A DNA stretch of 64,000 bases, from positions 1,495,501 to 1,559,500 of the forward strand of contig NC_084942.1 of the NCBI RefSeq assembly GCF_958298935.1, in the 5' to 3' direction. How positions within the stretch are numbered: the stretch's first letter is position 1; every line of letters starts with the position of its first letter. The notes under the pieces are model-generated. The model saw nothing but the letters and a program-made list of their open reading frames with translations, was not told the DNA's origin and made no database searches. Positions 35,282 to 46,650 of this stretch are shown in pieces. Source of the DNA: Phragmites australis (taxonomy: Eukaryota > Streptophyta > Magnoliopsida > Poales > Poaceae). The translations under genes and the position numbers were made by a program.

Positions 35282-35485
35282 GTGGATGGTTGGATCGAAA
35301 ACATAACACCTAGTCAACCTCACTTGGCAATGCAGAATAGGCATCATGTGGGCCTTCCATTCAACCCATCTGCAGTGCCACACAACAAATATGCTACTAT
35401 TCCTCTAAAGCCTATCATGTCCTACAAGCCACGCCAACAACTCAACCTCTTGATATCCTCACCACTCCAACAGAGACAACTATAA
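35282..35485 (+). other. Short open frame, 67 codons, unknown
   Basis: Follows the decayed frame above in the same strand and reads MDGWIENITPSQPHLAMQNR and later HNKYATIPLKPIMSYKPRQQ. Composition is protein-like and could be a further piece of the same lost gene. No domain is recognised and it may be chance. Confidence 0.2.
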
Positions 35486-35678
35486 CAACTTACCAACGAT
35501 CAAACACCAAGATACACATATAAAGAACCAATTAAGTAACTTCAGCACTTATATTTAAAGCAATAACCAAAGACGAGTACATATATACAAGTCGCATGCA
35601 ATGAAATGCAACCCATACCCATCCTATATGTGCACGTGCGTCAGATTTAGCATTTAATTACCTAGGACCTAAAGCCTA

Positions 35679-35690
35679 GGCTTTGATACC
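35679..35690 (-). promoter_or_regulatory. Primer-binding site of a minus-strand gypsy element
   Basis: Reverse complement TGGTATCAAAGC, two bases from the LTR end that reads ...GGGTGTTACA on the minus strand. The arrangement 'gataccaac|TGTAACACCCC' on the plus strand is typical of chromovirus 5' LTR borders. It shows that the internal region lies to the left, where no gag or pol of this element is visible. Confidence 0.8.
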
Positions 35691-35692
35691 AA

Positions 35693-38600
35693 CTGTAACA
35701 CCCCGGGGACCACCACAAGCCCAGAGTATCACTAAAACCTACCTACAACCCACCGAGCAAGAAAAATTTCAACAGCACCTCCCCTGTAAATAGAGGTATA
35801 ACTGACCAAACATCACACAGAGAGAGAGATAAATATATCTTCACACTAACTAGTAAATGTCAAGGCCTGACCAAATTTAATTCGAATTAATCACCAGGAC
35901 GATCATTTGACAAGATGAGAGTTAGCCCACGTCTGTCTCACGACGCGCCATGTTCTAACCCACATCTCACCACAACAATCGTAGCCACCGATGATTAAAA
36001 CGAATCAATTTTTGGCGGTCCCGGTATGTGTGCATTGGTAACTCCCAGGAAAAGCTATGACCCACACATACCTTTAATAGCATGAATATCACAACATCAA
36101 GATTAAACTGAGGTTCAAAAGGTTACAAGCTAATACATTAACAATTGACAAGGTATATTCTAGCGTAATAATACATGAATAGTAGCGGAAGACACAATTA
36201 AAGAAAATAAGAACCGGTGGAGCCATTTGCCCACAAGGCAACCAACCGGGATTAGAGTAGTATAATGGCTGCTTGCCACCACACCGCTCTTGGTGGGACA
36301 CAAGTAGCCGGCACCCAACTTCACCTGAAAAGAAAATAAGCAGCGTGAGTACGAAGGTACTCGCAAGGCTTAATCCATAAGCGGTACTTATAATAACCCG
36401 ACTCTACGGATAATGCAATTGGATAAATTAGTAAGGGCTTGGCCACAAGGTTAAGTGATTTCATAAGCAATGCTATTTCGACTCAAGTGTAAGCATCTAT
36501 ATCTACCCAAGACACCCTTCTATCTTAAGATCATCAACATAACATAATTGTAACTTGTACCATATCAACTCTCTATCAACAACACCATCCATTTCCCGAC
36601 ATCGAAACTCTACGATTGATGCAAATAAACAGAAGCATGCTCATAATTGAGAGCACGGCAATTCAAATTGATTTTACACCCTGCAGGAAGTACTCCTGGA
36701 CCCATATGACACGAGGACTATTCGGCTTGTGTCACCCGTTAAAGTGCATACAAGGGGTACCTGTGTCAACTTTTTCCAATTGAGCCGCGACCATTTGAAC
36801 ATGCACCTATAGGTGCGTAGGTCCACTAGGGCTACTCCAGGAGCACCCTAGTTACGTCTAAAGATGTGGAGGTAGCTAGAACTACTCTCCGAGCAAACTA
36901 GATACCTCTACAAGGCTATTATACCCACAACACATGTACGACATTACCTCTACAAGCCTATTATGCCCATGACACCATAGGCCAACAAGCGAAAAGGTCA
37001 CAGCTACAAAAGGTATTCAACTTATCTTACCATTATATCGACATGTGGTAAGTACGGAAAGTGCCAAAGCCAACTACAACAACGGTTGGTCCTTAAACGA
37101 TTCAAGTTGGCCTATAGCATCCGAGACTCCCTTCTTGAGCCATCCCTATTGCCCGCCCGAACCTCGCCTCATCCTTACTAACTTACACATCCCTCCATCA
37201 TCATTGTCTTTGTAAATAAAAATAAGCCCTAAGCTCGCGAACGATGGTCGAACCACCGCTCGACTTCTACTGATGACCTAAGCCTTGCTAAGCATAATAT
37301 ATTCATTTTAAGTTAGACCAATGAGTGTTATACCTAGGGTACAATGGATCAAAGGATAACAATACCAAGGAAGGGTAATTCAACAATTAGAATTTACTCC
37401 TAAAAACCCGACCTCGACTAACTATTATGCGTGACATACATATAGCATACTTTATCAAACTAAAGACAACATATGATCCAAAGTAATAGATGCAACATGC
37501 TTAGATGCTTGCCTTGCTCAAGTACTTCATACATAATATCACAATCAGGTTCCACCTCAAGAATACCCCCATCGCTCTCCGGTTCGTCGATCGCTAACAG
37601 AAAGAACGGTGCATCACAATTAACGTGACGAAATGCTATGATACATCCACCAAATGCCATGAAAATTGAATGGTTAGGTAATGAGTAAAGAATATGAGGA
37701 AACAAGAATCATATGAATTGAAGTGCGAAATCTCATGGTACACAAGATTTATTTAAGGTCTGTTCAAAAAGGACCATAATTAAGCTAGCTATCAAGATTA
37801 AATGAGCTTCACAATTTAAACAGAACTTTAATACAAAAGTATATTTTTCCTAGATAGCACCGATCATAACATGAACTTTACAAGTGGTTTCATAGTTTTA
37901 GGACATTGCATTAATTAACTGTGATTTAATTAAGCCAAAACACATTTGAATAATTAATTAATTATTAAAAGGTATTTATAGAGTTATAACATTTTTAAAA
38001 TGTAGTTCATACTCATACAAAGCTAATGCAACTGATCTCATAATTTTTGGAGTTCGTATGAATTAATTATGAAATTTACAAGCTATCAACAAAGTAAAAA
38101 AAAAAACACTTGATGAACAGTAGAATACGGAACCACCGGATATCATAACTTTTGGGTGAACCTCCGGGTGGGGGCCTCTGTTAAAAATTACTTGTATTAA
38201 CCCGGAACCTCCAAGGTGTAGCAGAACGCGAGTTTTTTGATGATTTATCGGCCTATTCAACTTGCATGTCTCAACGCAACCCATATAGGCACTAAAGCAT
38301 GGAATCTAAACCTAATATACACACTCTAACAACACAAATTGCTAGATCTACTCATCCAAACCTTCATTTTATCTCTAATACCTCAAGAACACGATGCTAC
38401 TTCGCCATTCCTCAATTGCAACCCACAAATCCATCCAAAAACCGAGCTAGCTTATGCATTGCTATCGTGAAAACCCTAGGGACTTACCCAAGGTCTTGTT
38501 GGAGGGTGGTGGCCTTCAGTTGGAGAAGAAATCAACAGGAGAAGCTCGAAGAAGTGACGAACGGACTGCTGAAATTGCAGAACAGAGAGATGACGAAATC

Positions 38601-39233
38601 GATTTGCAAAATCTTCAAATCTCCATGCATGTGAGAAATTCTTGGGTGGATAGAGAGCTAAGGAGGTGGGGAATGCAGTAGTATAACATGCATACCTTGC
38701 TTTAGCTTCCTTAGGGTAGATTCTTGAGGAGAAAAGAGAGAGTTTGAGAGGGAAAGAGGGAGGGGGCAGCAGCTCCTTCTGCTCTTGTGGCTGGTGGGGA
38801 GTGAGAGGAGTGAGGGGGAGTGAGAGGGAGAGATAGGTGGGCTGCTGGTGCTGTCCAAGAGAAAGGGGAGAGGTGGGCCAGCTAGGTGGGCTCCATTTGC
38901 TAGTGAAGTAAGTCCATTTCAGCTGCACTTTCATTTCTTTCTCTCCTGATTCTCCTTCTCTCTTTTATTAACTCAATGATGCTCTAGTGCTCCAATAATT
39001 TTAGGAGTTATGGTGCAGCGATAACAAAATGAGATGAGCCCAATTTAAATTGGACTCACCCACCACGTCTATGCGTGATATAAACTAAAAGAAACTTTAG
39101 CATTGGGTATTTTCATAAATCTAAACGCAAGTTAAACTAACAAAAGAATTTAACAAGCACTCAACAAATAAACATGATGCTCATGATGCATGCTTATGCT
39201 TAATGATATGATTACAGTTTTGGGGATGCGATA
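35693..39233 (-). repeat. Long gypsy LTR (5' LTR, minus strand), about 3.5 kb
   Basis: Starts TGTAACACCCCGG on the plus strand. It shares the landmark blocks of the chromovirus LTRs: 'gagtacgaaggtactcgcaag' near 36,347, the 'acgattgatgcaaataaacag' block near 36,612, 'cgacttctactgatgacctaagc' near 37,260 and the final 'aaacatgatgctcatgatgc' near 39,170. Alignment with the start of the plus-strand LTR places its other end near 39,233, where the terminal CA is mutated to TA. No partner LTR was found to the left. The segment 38,650-38,960 is a TC/GA-rich 5' leader-like stretch, also seen in the other LTRs. Confidence 0.7.
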
Positions 39234-39577
39234 ATAAACATCCTAGAAAATGAAGAACATGCCTCAATCACACATCCATACCGCAGCAAGGCAAATATGC
39301 AATAGACGGCTAAGAGACATCAAACTGACATTACAACCAAAAAGACATCAAGCTGCTACCCATCCCTAATGTTCAATGTCACCTCAAGGAGTACCTGGAA
39401 AGATAGCAAGGGTGAGATTCGAAAATCTCAGCAAGTGAATTGCTTTAATAGTCACGGCCATAAAACGGCGATAAAACTTTCAATGCAGGATGCTATGCTG
39501 ATATGCTTCATGCATAGCCAATAACATAACTTTCAAGATATGCATAATACTTTCTGTCTCAGATAAGTCTCTGATAG

Positions 39578-40625
39578 TGATTCCGGGGTATGTTGGACAG
39601 TGGGTGCGTGAACGGTGTTTCAGGGACTGGGTGTGTCTGTATGTAGATGATGGATTCGGGGACACCAGGGTTTATACAGGTTTGGGTCTCCCGGAGGATA
39701 ACAACCTTACATCATGTGTTTGTGTTATCGTAGATCTCACTTGGTTACAAATGGTGTTCTAGCAGCTTGCCAGAATTGATCTCTCCTCGTTATAGACGGT
39801 GTTCTAGCAGTTTTCCAGAATTGATCTCTCCTCATTACAGACAGTGTTCTAGCAGTTTGCCAGAATTGATCTCTCCTCGTTACAGACGGTGTTCTAGCAG
39901 TTTGCCAGAATTGATCTCTCCTCGTTATAGACGGGGTCATCATCCCTTTATATAGTAGGGAGAGGGAGAACTTACATGCGGGCCCTACACAGATGACCTC
40001 TGCTCATTCTAATATCTAACTCAACTCATCATTACAGAGTACCAGGCATGCCAACTTGCTTTGACGGCGTTGTATATCGTGCTGCAGTGCGCCGTCTTTG
40101 CTTAGCCCGTAGAGCCTTATCTTGCTGCACTTAATGCGACAGGACGGAACGATGTCCTTCTGCACCATCCCCGTTCGCTTGCCTCTCTACGTTGTCCCCG
40201 TCCACTTGCCTCTTTGTGCCATCTCAGTCCACTTGCCTTGCCAGATGGCTAACAACATCCCATCTGTCGTGCGGCGCTGCGCCAGCCTATAGAGTCTCAC
40301 TCCGTAGCCTTTAATGCTACAGGATGGGACAACGCCCCCTGCACCACCCATGACCTTATCTGTTGGAACCGGTGCCTGGTGAAGAGAAGCATTCGGGCGA
40401 GTGTTCAATAAAAGCGCTTCGGATGGGTTGCGTCCAATCTAGTCCCGCGACCAGGGGGGCTGGTCATGGGTTTGTGTGAAGGCGTAGCGAGATTGGTCGT
40501 TGGAGGCCTTGCACTGGTCGTGGTAACTCATCGACCGATTAGCGTTTTAGGAGATGTTCCCTTAGTTGTTTGCACCCTTCGTGGGGCCTGTTAGCCAAGA
40601 TACCCCTTTACTTGATACACCGACA
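39578..40625 (-). mobile_element. Probable solo LTR of another gypsy family
   Basis: On the minus strand it begins TGTCGGTGTATCAAG, a common plant gypsy LTR start, and it interrupts the surrounding LTR-like sequence, which is AT-rich on both sides. The other border, TGATTCCGGGG at 39,578, is a best guess; I found no matching target duplication. It contains four 45 bp tandem repeats and a TATA-like 'ctttatatagtaggg' at about 39,945, and no internal coding region. Confidence 0.5.
39751..39930. repeat. 45-bp tandem repeat, four copies
   Basis: Copies at 39,751, 39,796, 39,841 and 39,886, each about 'acggtgttctagcagtttgc' + 'cagaattgatctctcctcg' + 'ttatag', with 1-4 differences. The period is exactly 45 bp, so frames stay open on both strands as 15-residue repeats without being genes. 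It lies inside the putative solo LTR. Confidence 0.95.
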
Positions 40626-41569
40626 CTTTTAAAATCACATACTATAATGAATGAACAACCACAAGTGACAAATCTTGCTTTCTGCACATCATAACTCAAG
40701 AATCAAGTAAACTTCAGAAAAAGTAAATATTAAAGCAACAAGCTTATGCATAATCAAAAGGCATGACTTCCAACATAGGTATATATGTTATGCTTCGCAT
40801 ACAAGGAATGTAAATAACTGCAAGAGAGAAGATCTAACCCACTGCTTTTACCTCTTAATCCAGGAAAAATCATCCAATCTTCAAAAGATAGAAAGTAAGT
40901 AACACATTCACATTTCATTTAATAAACTATTAGTGAGTGCGGTAATTAAAAGATTGAGATAACCAAATAACAAGGTAAAGCGTAGCCATCCGCTATATTC
41001 ACTTGCCTTTACCTACGACGAAGGCGGGATCTAGCTACGTCCCGAAGCGGCACCACTTAAACAAGTGCATACATTAGCACCAAAATGCCACGACTACAAA
41101 AGAAAAAGAAGACACATTCCTTCGCATGAAAACCCTGTGCATAAGCCGACATCAAAGACAGTGGAGAAACGTCTACCTCTGGACTAGCACAACGATGGCA
41201 TGATCCTTCTCTAGTTAGGTCGAGGTCCGAAGAACTGAAATAAAAGCCCGAGCTAAAGAACATCAGACAACAACACTATTTATCAATTACTCCTAATCCG
41301 TTCCAAAAACATGAACAAGACCCACGCCACCGGAAAGTAACCGACGAGACCTACGGCCTTTATTATAACCATACGATCGAATCTGACACCGATTAAACCT
41401 CAAATTTTGATTTATATTTCTACACACGACGGATCAACCAAAACACTAATCTGTCGATGAAATTGACCGATCGCCACAATCTTCAAGAACCTAAGGACTA
41501 AGAAGAAATCACCTTTGGAGTGAGATCGTGAATCAACGGTGATATACAGCTAACTCGTGAAAACCCCTT

Positions 41570-41765
41570 CTCTTTCCTTTTTCTTCCTCCTTCATCTTCT
41601 TCCTTCCTTATTTTTCTTCTCTCTTTCCTTCTTTCTTCTTGTTCCTTCCCTTTCTTCCTTTCTTTTCTTTTTTTTCTTTCTTCTTTTCCCTTCCTTTCTT
41701 CCTTTCTTTTCTTTCTTTTCTTTCTTTTTTTCTTTCTTCTTTTCTTCCCTTCTTTCTTCCCTAGT
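41570..41765. repeat. Pyrimidine-rich low-complexity tract
   Basis: About 200 bp almost entirely of C and T, with ttttctttctt and tcttcctt runs. The 86-codon Phe/Leu/Ser frame on it is an artefact. Similar pyrimidine leader stretches occur in the other long LTRs here, for instance near 6,290 and 38,950, consistent with a transcribed leader. Confidence 0.85.
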
Positions 41766-42184
41766 CGACCCGTCTTCCTCCCAATCCCCCTTCACGCCCC
41801 CTGCGCCCACTGGCTAGTGACGCTCTAGCTGGCGACCGGCGGCCAGGAGGCACAACTAGGCAGCAACAGCACACAGGGGCGGTGTAGCTTGGCGGCAGGA
41901 GGCGACAACGATAGTGGCCGGGGTGGCGAGAGGCAGAGGAGGAGGGGAAGAGGCGCAGCACCGGCAGCGGCAACCATGTCGAACAACAGCGCACTGCAGC
42001 GGGAGGCGGCGCGTGACGGCCGGCTGTCGGCGGAACAAAGGCGGCGCGCGATGGCTAGTAGCAGCGAGCGCTGGGCTCCGGCGGTGACTGGAGCAGTAGG
42101 CGCCCCCTAGGGCAAGGGCGAGGGCATCGGGCGACTCTGGGTGGGTATCGGGATGGTGACCGATACCCTGTCTTATCCTCTCTT

Positions 42185-42410
42185 TTTTTCCCTTTTTCAT
42201 CCAACGGTCTAAATTTATTGGGCTCCTCATGGCTTCACCGAGTGTCCAAACGTAATGTTTGATAGTAAAACATAATTGTCCAAACGTGATGTTTGATCTT
42301 TTTTTTTCCTTTTTCATCCAACGGTCTAAATTTATTGGGCTCCTCATGGCTTCACCGAGTGTCCAAACGTGATGTTTGATAGTAAAACATAATTGTCTCA
42401 ACAAGATCTA
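42185..42410. repeat. 117-bp tandem duplication
   Basis: The block from 'tttttcatccaacggtctaa' to 'gtttgat...' occurs twice with a 117 bp offset (catcc at 42,198 and 42,315) and only a few differences. An inner 'gtccaaacgtNatgtttgat' motif is also repeated. It lies close to the right end of the LTR-like remnant. Confidence 0.85.
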
Positions 42411-42521
42411 CGCATTTACGGTCGTCCATCTGAGTAACGGTTCAAAATGTCAAAATGTGTACTCCTCACGGGTCCTGCGGTCAACAAAAGAATTTCTCAT
42501 TTTTGCGGGTATTACAGCTAC

Positions 42522-42885
42522 GATCGGTGGCAGTCATGAAGTGCTTAAGCGTTTAGCGGTTCAAGAGCATGTCCGTCGATGTGCTACTCGTGGCAATGAA
42601 AAACTCTTTCACCGGGAAGGGTGTCGGCTTCAAGTTGCAAGCTCAACGTGACCTCCTGCCAGCGCGGTGGTGGTTAGCTGAGTGGTTGCTCTGATCGCTG
42701 GTGACGAAGAGGACTGGGAAAACCCTGCAAGGATTACGATGTAATTTTTCTCTTTCTCATGGGTATCGTTGTAAGGACTATAATGTAATCCTTTACATAT
42801 CTATATGAAAAACAACCTAGTTTCTCAACAACAAAAAAAGATGACCTTCCCTCAAACATTTAACACAAAACAACAAAGGAGATGA
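42522..42885. other. Unassigned, 3'-end-like sequence
   Basis: AT-rich stretch with 'ctatgtaatttttctctttctc' type phrases and a run ending in AAAAA near 42,837, resembling the 3' untranslated tail of a retroposed transcript on the plus strand. No coding domain or target duplication is found. Confidence 0.25.
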
Positions 42886-42889
42886 TAAG

Positions 42890-43260
42890 GTGAGTTTAGA
42901 GTTGCACCTTCAGCCGCATGCCCGCCAGCGCTGCCGCCATCTGATGGAATCAAATCCTATCGATCGCCAAGAAAACTCCGAAAAATTGAGGAAATCTGAT
43001 GATGAAAATCGATCTGGATTAGAGAGCACAGAGATGTCGAGAAAAAAAATCTTACGTTTCGGCGGAGCAGGGATCTCAGATTGGTCACCCGGGCATAATC
43101 TGATTCGTGACGGGGCCAGGGAGTCTTAGTTGCTAGAGTACAACGCTTACTCTAAGAGGCTGACGTGTGGGGCCAGATATCAGAGGTTACTTTTTTATGT
43201 GTCCGAGTTTGTGTCGTGCAGTGCACTATACAGGCGCTTCCGCATATGGAGCAACTTCCC
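42890..43260 (-). other. Possible promoter and 5' end of a host gene, truncated
   Basis: On the minus strand 'tggccccacacgtcagcctc' (about 43,150) resembles the GGCCCACxxGTCAG element common in grass housekeeping promoters. It is followed by a CT-rich leader, a donor-like AAC|GTAAGA near 43,060, then an acceptor-like TTCCATCAG directly before ATGGCGGCAGCGCTGG at about 42,948. The ATG opens 14 codons (MAAALAGMRLKVQL) and then stops, or could splice at AAG|GTGCAA. After about 42,885 the sequence is repeat-like, so any gene is cut off. A leader intron ending just before the ATG is common in plants. Suggestive but unproven. Confidence 0.35.
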
Positions 43261-43308
43261 AACCTCGCACAACCTTTAGTCCATTCTCTTGTGTTTTCGT
43301 GATTAATA

Positions 43309-43558
43309 CTCTCTCCATGTTAAAATAGATGACGATTTAAAATTGAGCACAAGTATTAAGTGAAGGATAAAATGGTCGCTTTACCCTATTTTCATATTAT
43401 TTTTGCATAAAAAATGAGACTTGCATTAAGAAGAAAGTTACTTAATGGATAGATAAGATTGAAAAACTTCAATTAAAGTTACTTTAAATTATAAAACGTC
43501 ATATATTTTGAATATTATAGAAGAGGATAAAACATCACTTATTTTGAAATTGAGGGAG
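43309..43558. mobile_element. Stowaway MITE, 250 bp
   Basis: Ends CTCTCTCCATGTTAAAATAG and the reverse complement of CTATTTTGAAATTGAGGGAG-like sequence (ATTTTGAAATTGAGGGAG) form an imperfect terminal inverted repeat, flanked by TA on both sides (43,307-43,308 and 43,559-43,560). AT-rich with no coding capacity. The CTCCCTC terminus and TA duplication identify the Tc1/mariner-related Stowaway group. Confidence 0.88.
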
Positions 43559-43704
43559 TAAGTTGCATGGTTAATAAACAAGGAGTGAACATTACGCGGC
43601 CAACGGTGACATGGGACATTGATTCTGGCGCAGAGAACCAAATTTAGAGACGGACCACAGAGCCGATGTGTGGGCTGAGTTGGAAGGCAATTTTAGGGTA
43701 CCGG

Positions 43705-43905
43705 TGTGTATGTTTGATCATTTTTATATTACAATGTATTTATAATATGCAATAAATATGAGTTATTAAAGTATAGGTTAAGATAAATCTACACATACAA
43801 TTTTCATATTTTCAAATTAAATATTTTTGAAGTTATTGATGATCAAAATTTTAAAAATTTGACCGAACCTTGTCTAAAACGTGAAGTATTTATGACCGGA
43901 GGGAG
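43705..43905. mobile_element. Truncated Stowaway-like MITE
   Basis: The right end, read as its reverse complement, is CTCCCTCCGGTCATAAATAC followed by the 'cgttttagacaaggttcgg' phrase of grass Stowaway elements, next to TA at 43,906. The left terminus is missing or degraded; a 'tgtttgatcatt' phrase marks the approximate other side. Confidence 0.65.
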
Positions 43906-43919
43906 TAGTACCGGTTATA

Positions 43920-44113
43920 GTGTGTTAGCACTGCCCTAATTATAATGTGATTCATTTGGAATGAATGTTTTATGAGTAAACTAGTTATACCATTTCATCT
44001 AAAATTAGAAGTGCAAATTAATCAATCTAAAGGTATTCACCAACTCTATTTAGTTTAATAAATAACACTAATTTTTTAAATTAAGCAATTTTATAAAAAA
44101 AAAACTAGTGCTA
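43920..44113. other. AT-rich spacer
   Basis: No gene, repeat pair or RNA gene seen between the truncated MITE and the CACTA terminus. Confidence 0.4.
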
Positions 44114-44799
44114 TTGCACTACAAGAGAAACCCCTCTTTTGCAATGCATATATGCATTGCTAGAAGTCCAAATAAACGTTCGTAGGATCAATACTAACGC
44201 ATTCACTATCCGTTACAAGAACTGGCGTTGCAAGGGTATAGTATAATGCATATATAAGCATTGGTAACAGCTGCAAAAAACCGTTGCAAGGTTGTAACGG
44301 ATACAGTGGGCTATGCCAATGCTTACATGTGTTGGTATATACCATGGACAAATGATTTTTCTAGTCTTTTCAAACGCATGACTTTAGATTCTTGCAACGC
44401 TTATAAATATTGCAATTAGCAACTGTTCATCTAATTGGCCTAATTACTTTTTTATTTGGAGCACAATAATAAGAAAATAATTTATGCAAAAAGTAATTGA
44501 GAACACATCACATGGCAAATAAACACTGATATATTGAAATGGAATTGTTGCATTACATTGAATACCATCCACATGATTCATGATAGAAGTTTGATCTAAA
44601 CATCATTTCCTATTGAAACAAATATTAAACATAAGGGATAGTCTTTTGCAAATGCCGCCACTGTCTATCCTCCGTCCAGCTTGTCATTAAAACCATCACC
44701 AATTTATCTTTTCAACCTACATTCAAAAATTGGAATCCTTTAATGCAACATTAGGAAGAAACAAAATCTCATTGTAAAGATAATAAGATGTGAACGTAC

Positions 44800-45023
44800 A
44801 AAAGCTGAAGGCCAAGCAATATTAGCTCCGTCTGCATCACCGACAAATTTGTAGGTTTTGTATGGCCATATCAATGCTTCATCTACAGCTATTACAACAT
44901 TGACATGCACTATCCAAAATTCATTTCCTATTGGGACACCAGCAAGTTTGTGTGTTGGATCACAACCTACTACTGTAGCAACAACTACTTTCTTATTTTG
45001 ACTTTTCCAGCTCTTCAAAAATA
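44800..45023 (-). pseudogene. Exon of a CACTA second-gene (TNPA/Ptta-type) protein
   Basis: The minus-strand exon reads KVVVATVVGCDPTHKLAGVP, then GNEFWIVHVNVV, then GDADGANIAWPSAFV, a conserved C-terminal segment of plant CACTA accessory proteins. It is bounded by an acceptor-like ACAG at 45,024-45,027 and a donor-like GTACGT just past 44,800. The rest of the gene is not recognised, so it is probably a remnant. Such proteins bind the subterminal repeats and assist the transposase. Confidence 0.6.
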
Positions 45024-45559
45024 CTGTAGTGCCAGCCTAGTGCATATATGGAAGTGTTTGAGCAAATAATCAAACAACTGAAAGTTAACCATTTGTAAAG
45101 AATAAATTGCTAACAAACATTAACACTCTCATACCATCGTTGAATTGGTCGCTAACCTACTGCATGTACCATGCTGCTGTTTCTATCAAAAAGAATTATA
45201 TGGAACATCAGTCTGCAGCTAAGAGAATTCTTTGAAAAAAAGGAAATAAATATCATGAAGTTTAGAAGAAGATTCTTATACAGTAGCACGCATGGCTGCA
45301 CAAGCTCCTTTTGAGATATTTTTGCTCTGAAGAAAATAAGAAAGTCAGCACAGAATTGAGTATATAATTAATCTATTGCAACTTATGCACATAACAAAAA
45401 TATTGTTTCTAGAAAAAAAAACTTTACCTGGTATTGAGAACTTTCATGATTTGAGCAATATGAAGATGTTTCCAAGTTTGCAACTTGTTGTGTATGCTAT
45501 TTCAGTAATTGTACATTATACAACAAATCAAAAAAACTTTGTAAAACAAATAAATGATA

Positions 45560-46205
45560 CTGGTCACCTTCGATGCTGTTGACCCTGTCGCATTTCCATG
45601 CCTGCCAGCCATGCGCCATGGATGGTGGCCAAGCACCAACATGGCCGAACTGACCTTGAACACCTATAAAACGGAGCCACCGGTCGTCCCTCTCCCCGGC
45701 GCAGTACCTCACCACCGCCACCCAAAGCGCAGACACATTTCATCGAGCACTCTATAGGCATCTTTTTTGCCACCGTCTACCATGAAGAGTGCCGGGAGCC
45801 GAGGCGTGGGCACCACCACCATTGCCACCGACCGCCACTGTCGGCAAGCCACCCCCGACCTTCTCCCATCAAATTGACCCCACGGTGAGCATCCCTAGCA
45901 CCTTCTCTCTCTCCCGCAAGCTCCCCCTCGCTCCTGATCCTTGCACAGCCGCTCCTCGCGTACCCATGATCGTCAGCAAGCGGTGAGAGAGAGTGAGAGA
46001 GAGAGAGAGAGAGTTGATGTGGTAGCCACGTGGCAAAAACAAGTGATGTGGCAGTCACATCATCAAAACCGCTTTTGCAAACCACTCCAAGGGATTATGC
46101 AATCCGGTATTTAAAGTTCGGAGAGTTAAATAAATAGTTTTAAAGTTTGAGGGTTATCCCGACACTGGGAATAGTTCATGAGAGTAATTTGAATTTTTCC
46201 TTTTT
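45560..46205. mobile_element. Mutator-like element remnant, right terminus only
   Basis: The right end contains 'ccggtatttaaagttcgg', 'aaagtttgagggttatcc', 'gaatagttcatgagagtaa' and 'tgaatttttcc', matching in order the terminus of the Mutator-like element at 26,484-28,408. The GC-rich stretch to its left (45,580-46,080) resembles a captured-gene core. The left terminus is missing. It sits inside the CACTA element. Confidence 0.55.
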
Positions 46206-46275
46206 TCTAAAGTGCCATTCAAATTTTACATTGAATCCAACATGAGTCAATTAATTAAAACTAGATATATCTATA

Positions 46276-46650
46276 TCTATACTAATATAAAAAACACGAG
46301 TTGGGTGGAGAACATTTGATCTCAACCGTCTACTACGTTTGATCATATGACTAAGATCCAGTGGCAATGGAAAGACAATAGTAATGGAAAGTGAATTCAA
46401 CTTTTTGTGTTCCGTTAGTATTTAAATTATGGATCCCAATCAACCAGTCCATTTAGCTTTTGCGGTGGTGAAGGATGCTGAAACATGGGATCACATGGTC
46501 GATTCACAAATGCTACAATATTAATTTTTCCCATTTTCAATTTTGGGCCCCTGTGTGTACTGAATGCCAAAAAAAAAAGATGTACTTGCAAGCATTCGAC
46601 CTCTATGAGAAGAAAAAAAAGGCGAACCTTACCACTGGACTAGTTGTTCT
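46276..46650 (+). mobile_element. Possible Helitron 5' terminus
   Basis: TCTATACTAATATAAAA at 46,276 follows an A, matching the grass Helitron 5' consensus TCTMTAYTA and A|T insertion. It is followed by a 'ctcaaccgtctactacg' phrase like those of grass Helitron 5' ends. A CTAG at 46,641 is present but lacks the upstream hairpin and the GCACG-type motif, so the 3' end is not established. No helicase gene is seen. Confidence 0.4.

Larger units (their letters stand above)
39241..42516 (-). repeat. LTR-like gypsy remnant, second copy of the TGTAATACCC type
   Basis: Ends ...cgggtattaca at 42,516 and shares landmarks with the remnant at 16,597-26,474 (see that entry). It is interrupted by an LTR-like insertion at about 39,578-40,625. 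The left boundary is unclear because it abuts the chromovirus LTR. No coding sequence is recognised; the 41,856-42,404 open frames overlap GC-rich leader and duplicated sequence. Confidence 0.4.

Noticed and set aside
41557..41817. Phe/Leu-rich open frame resembling a membrane protein
   Set aside because: It lies on a nearly pure C/T tract; the hydrophobic composition follows from the base bias.
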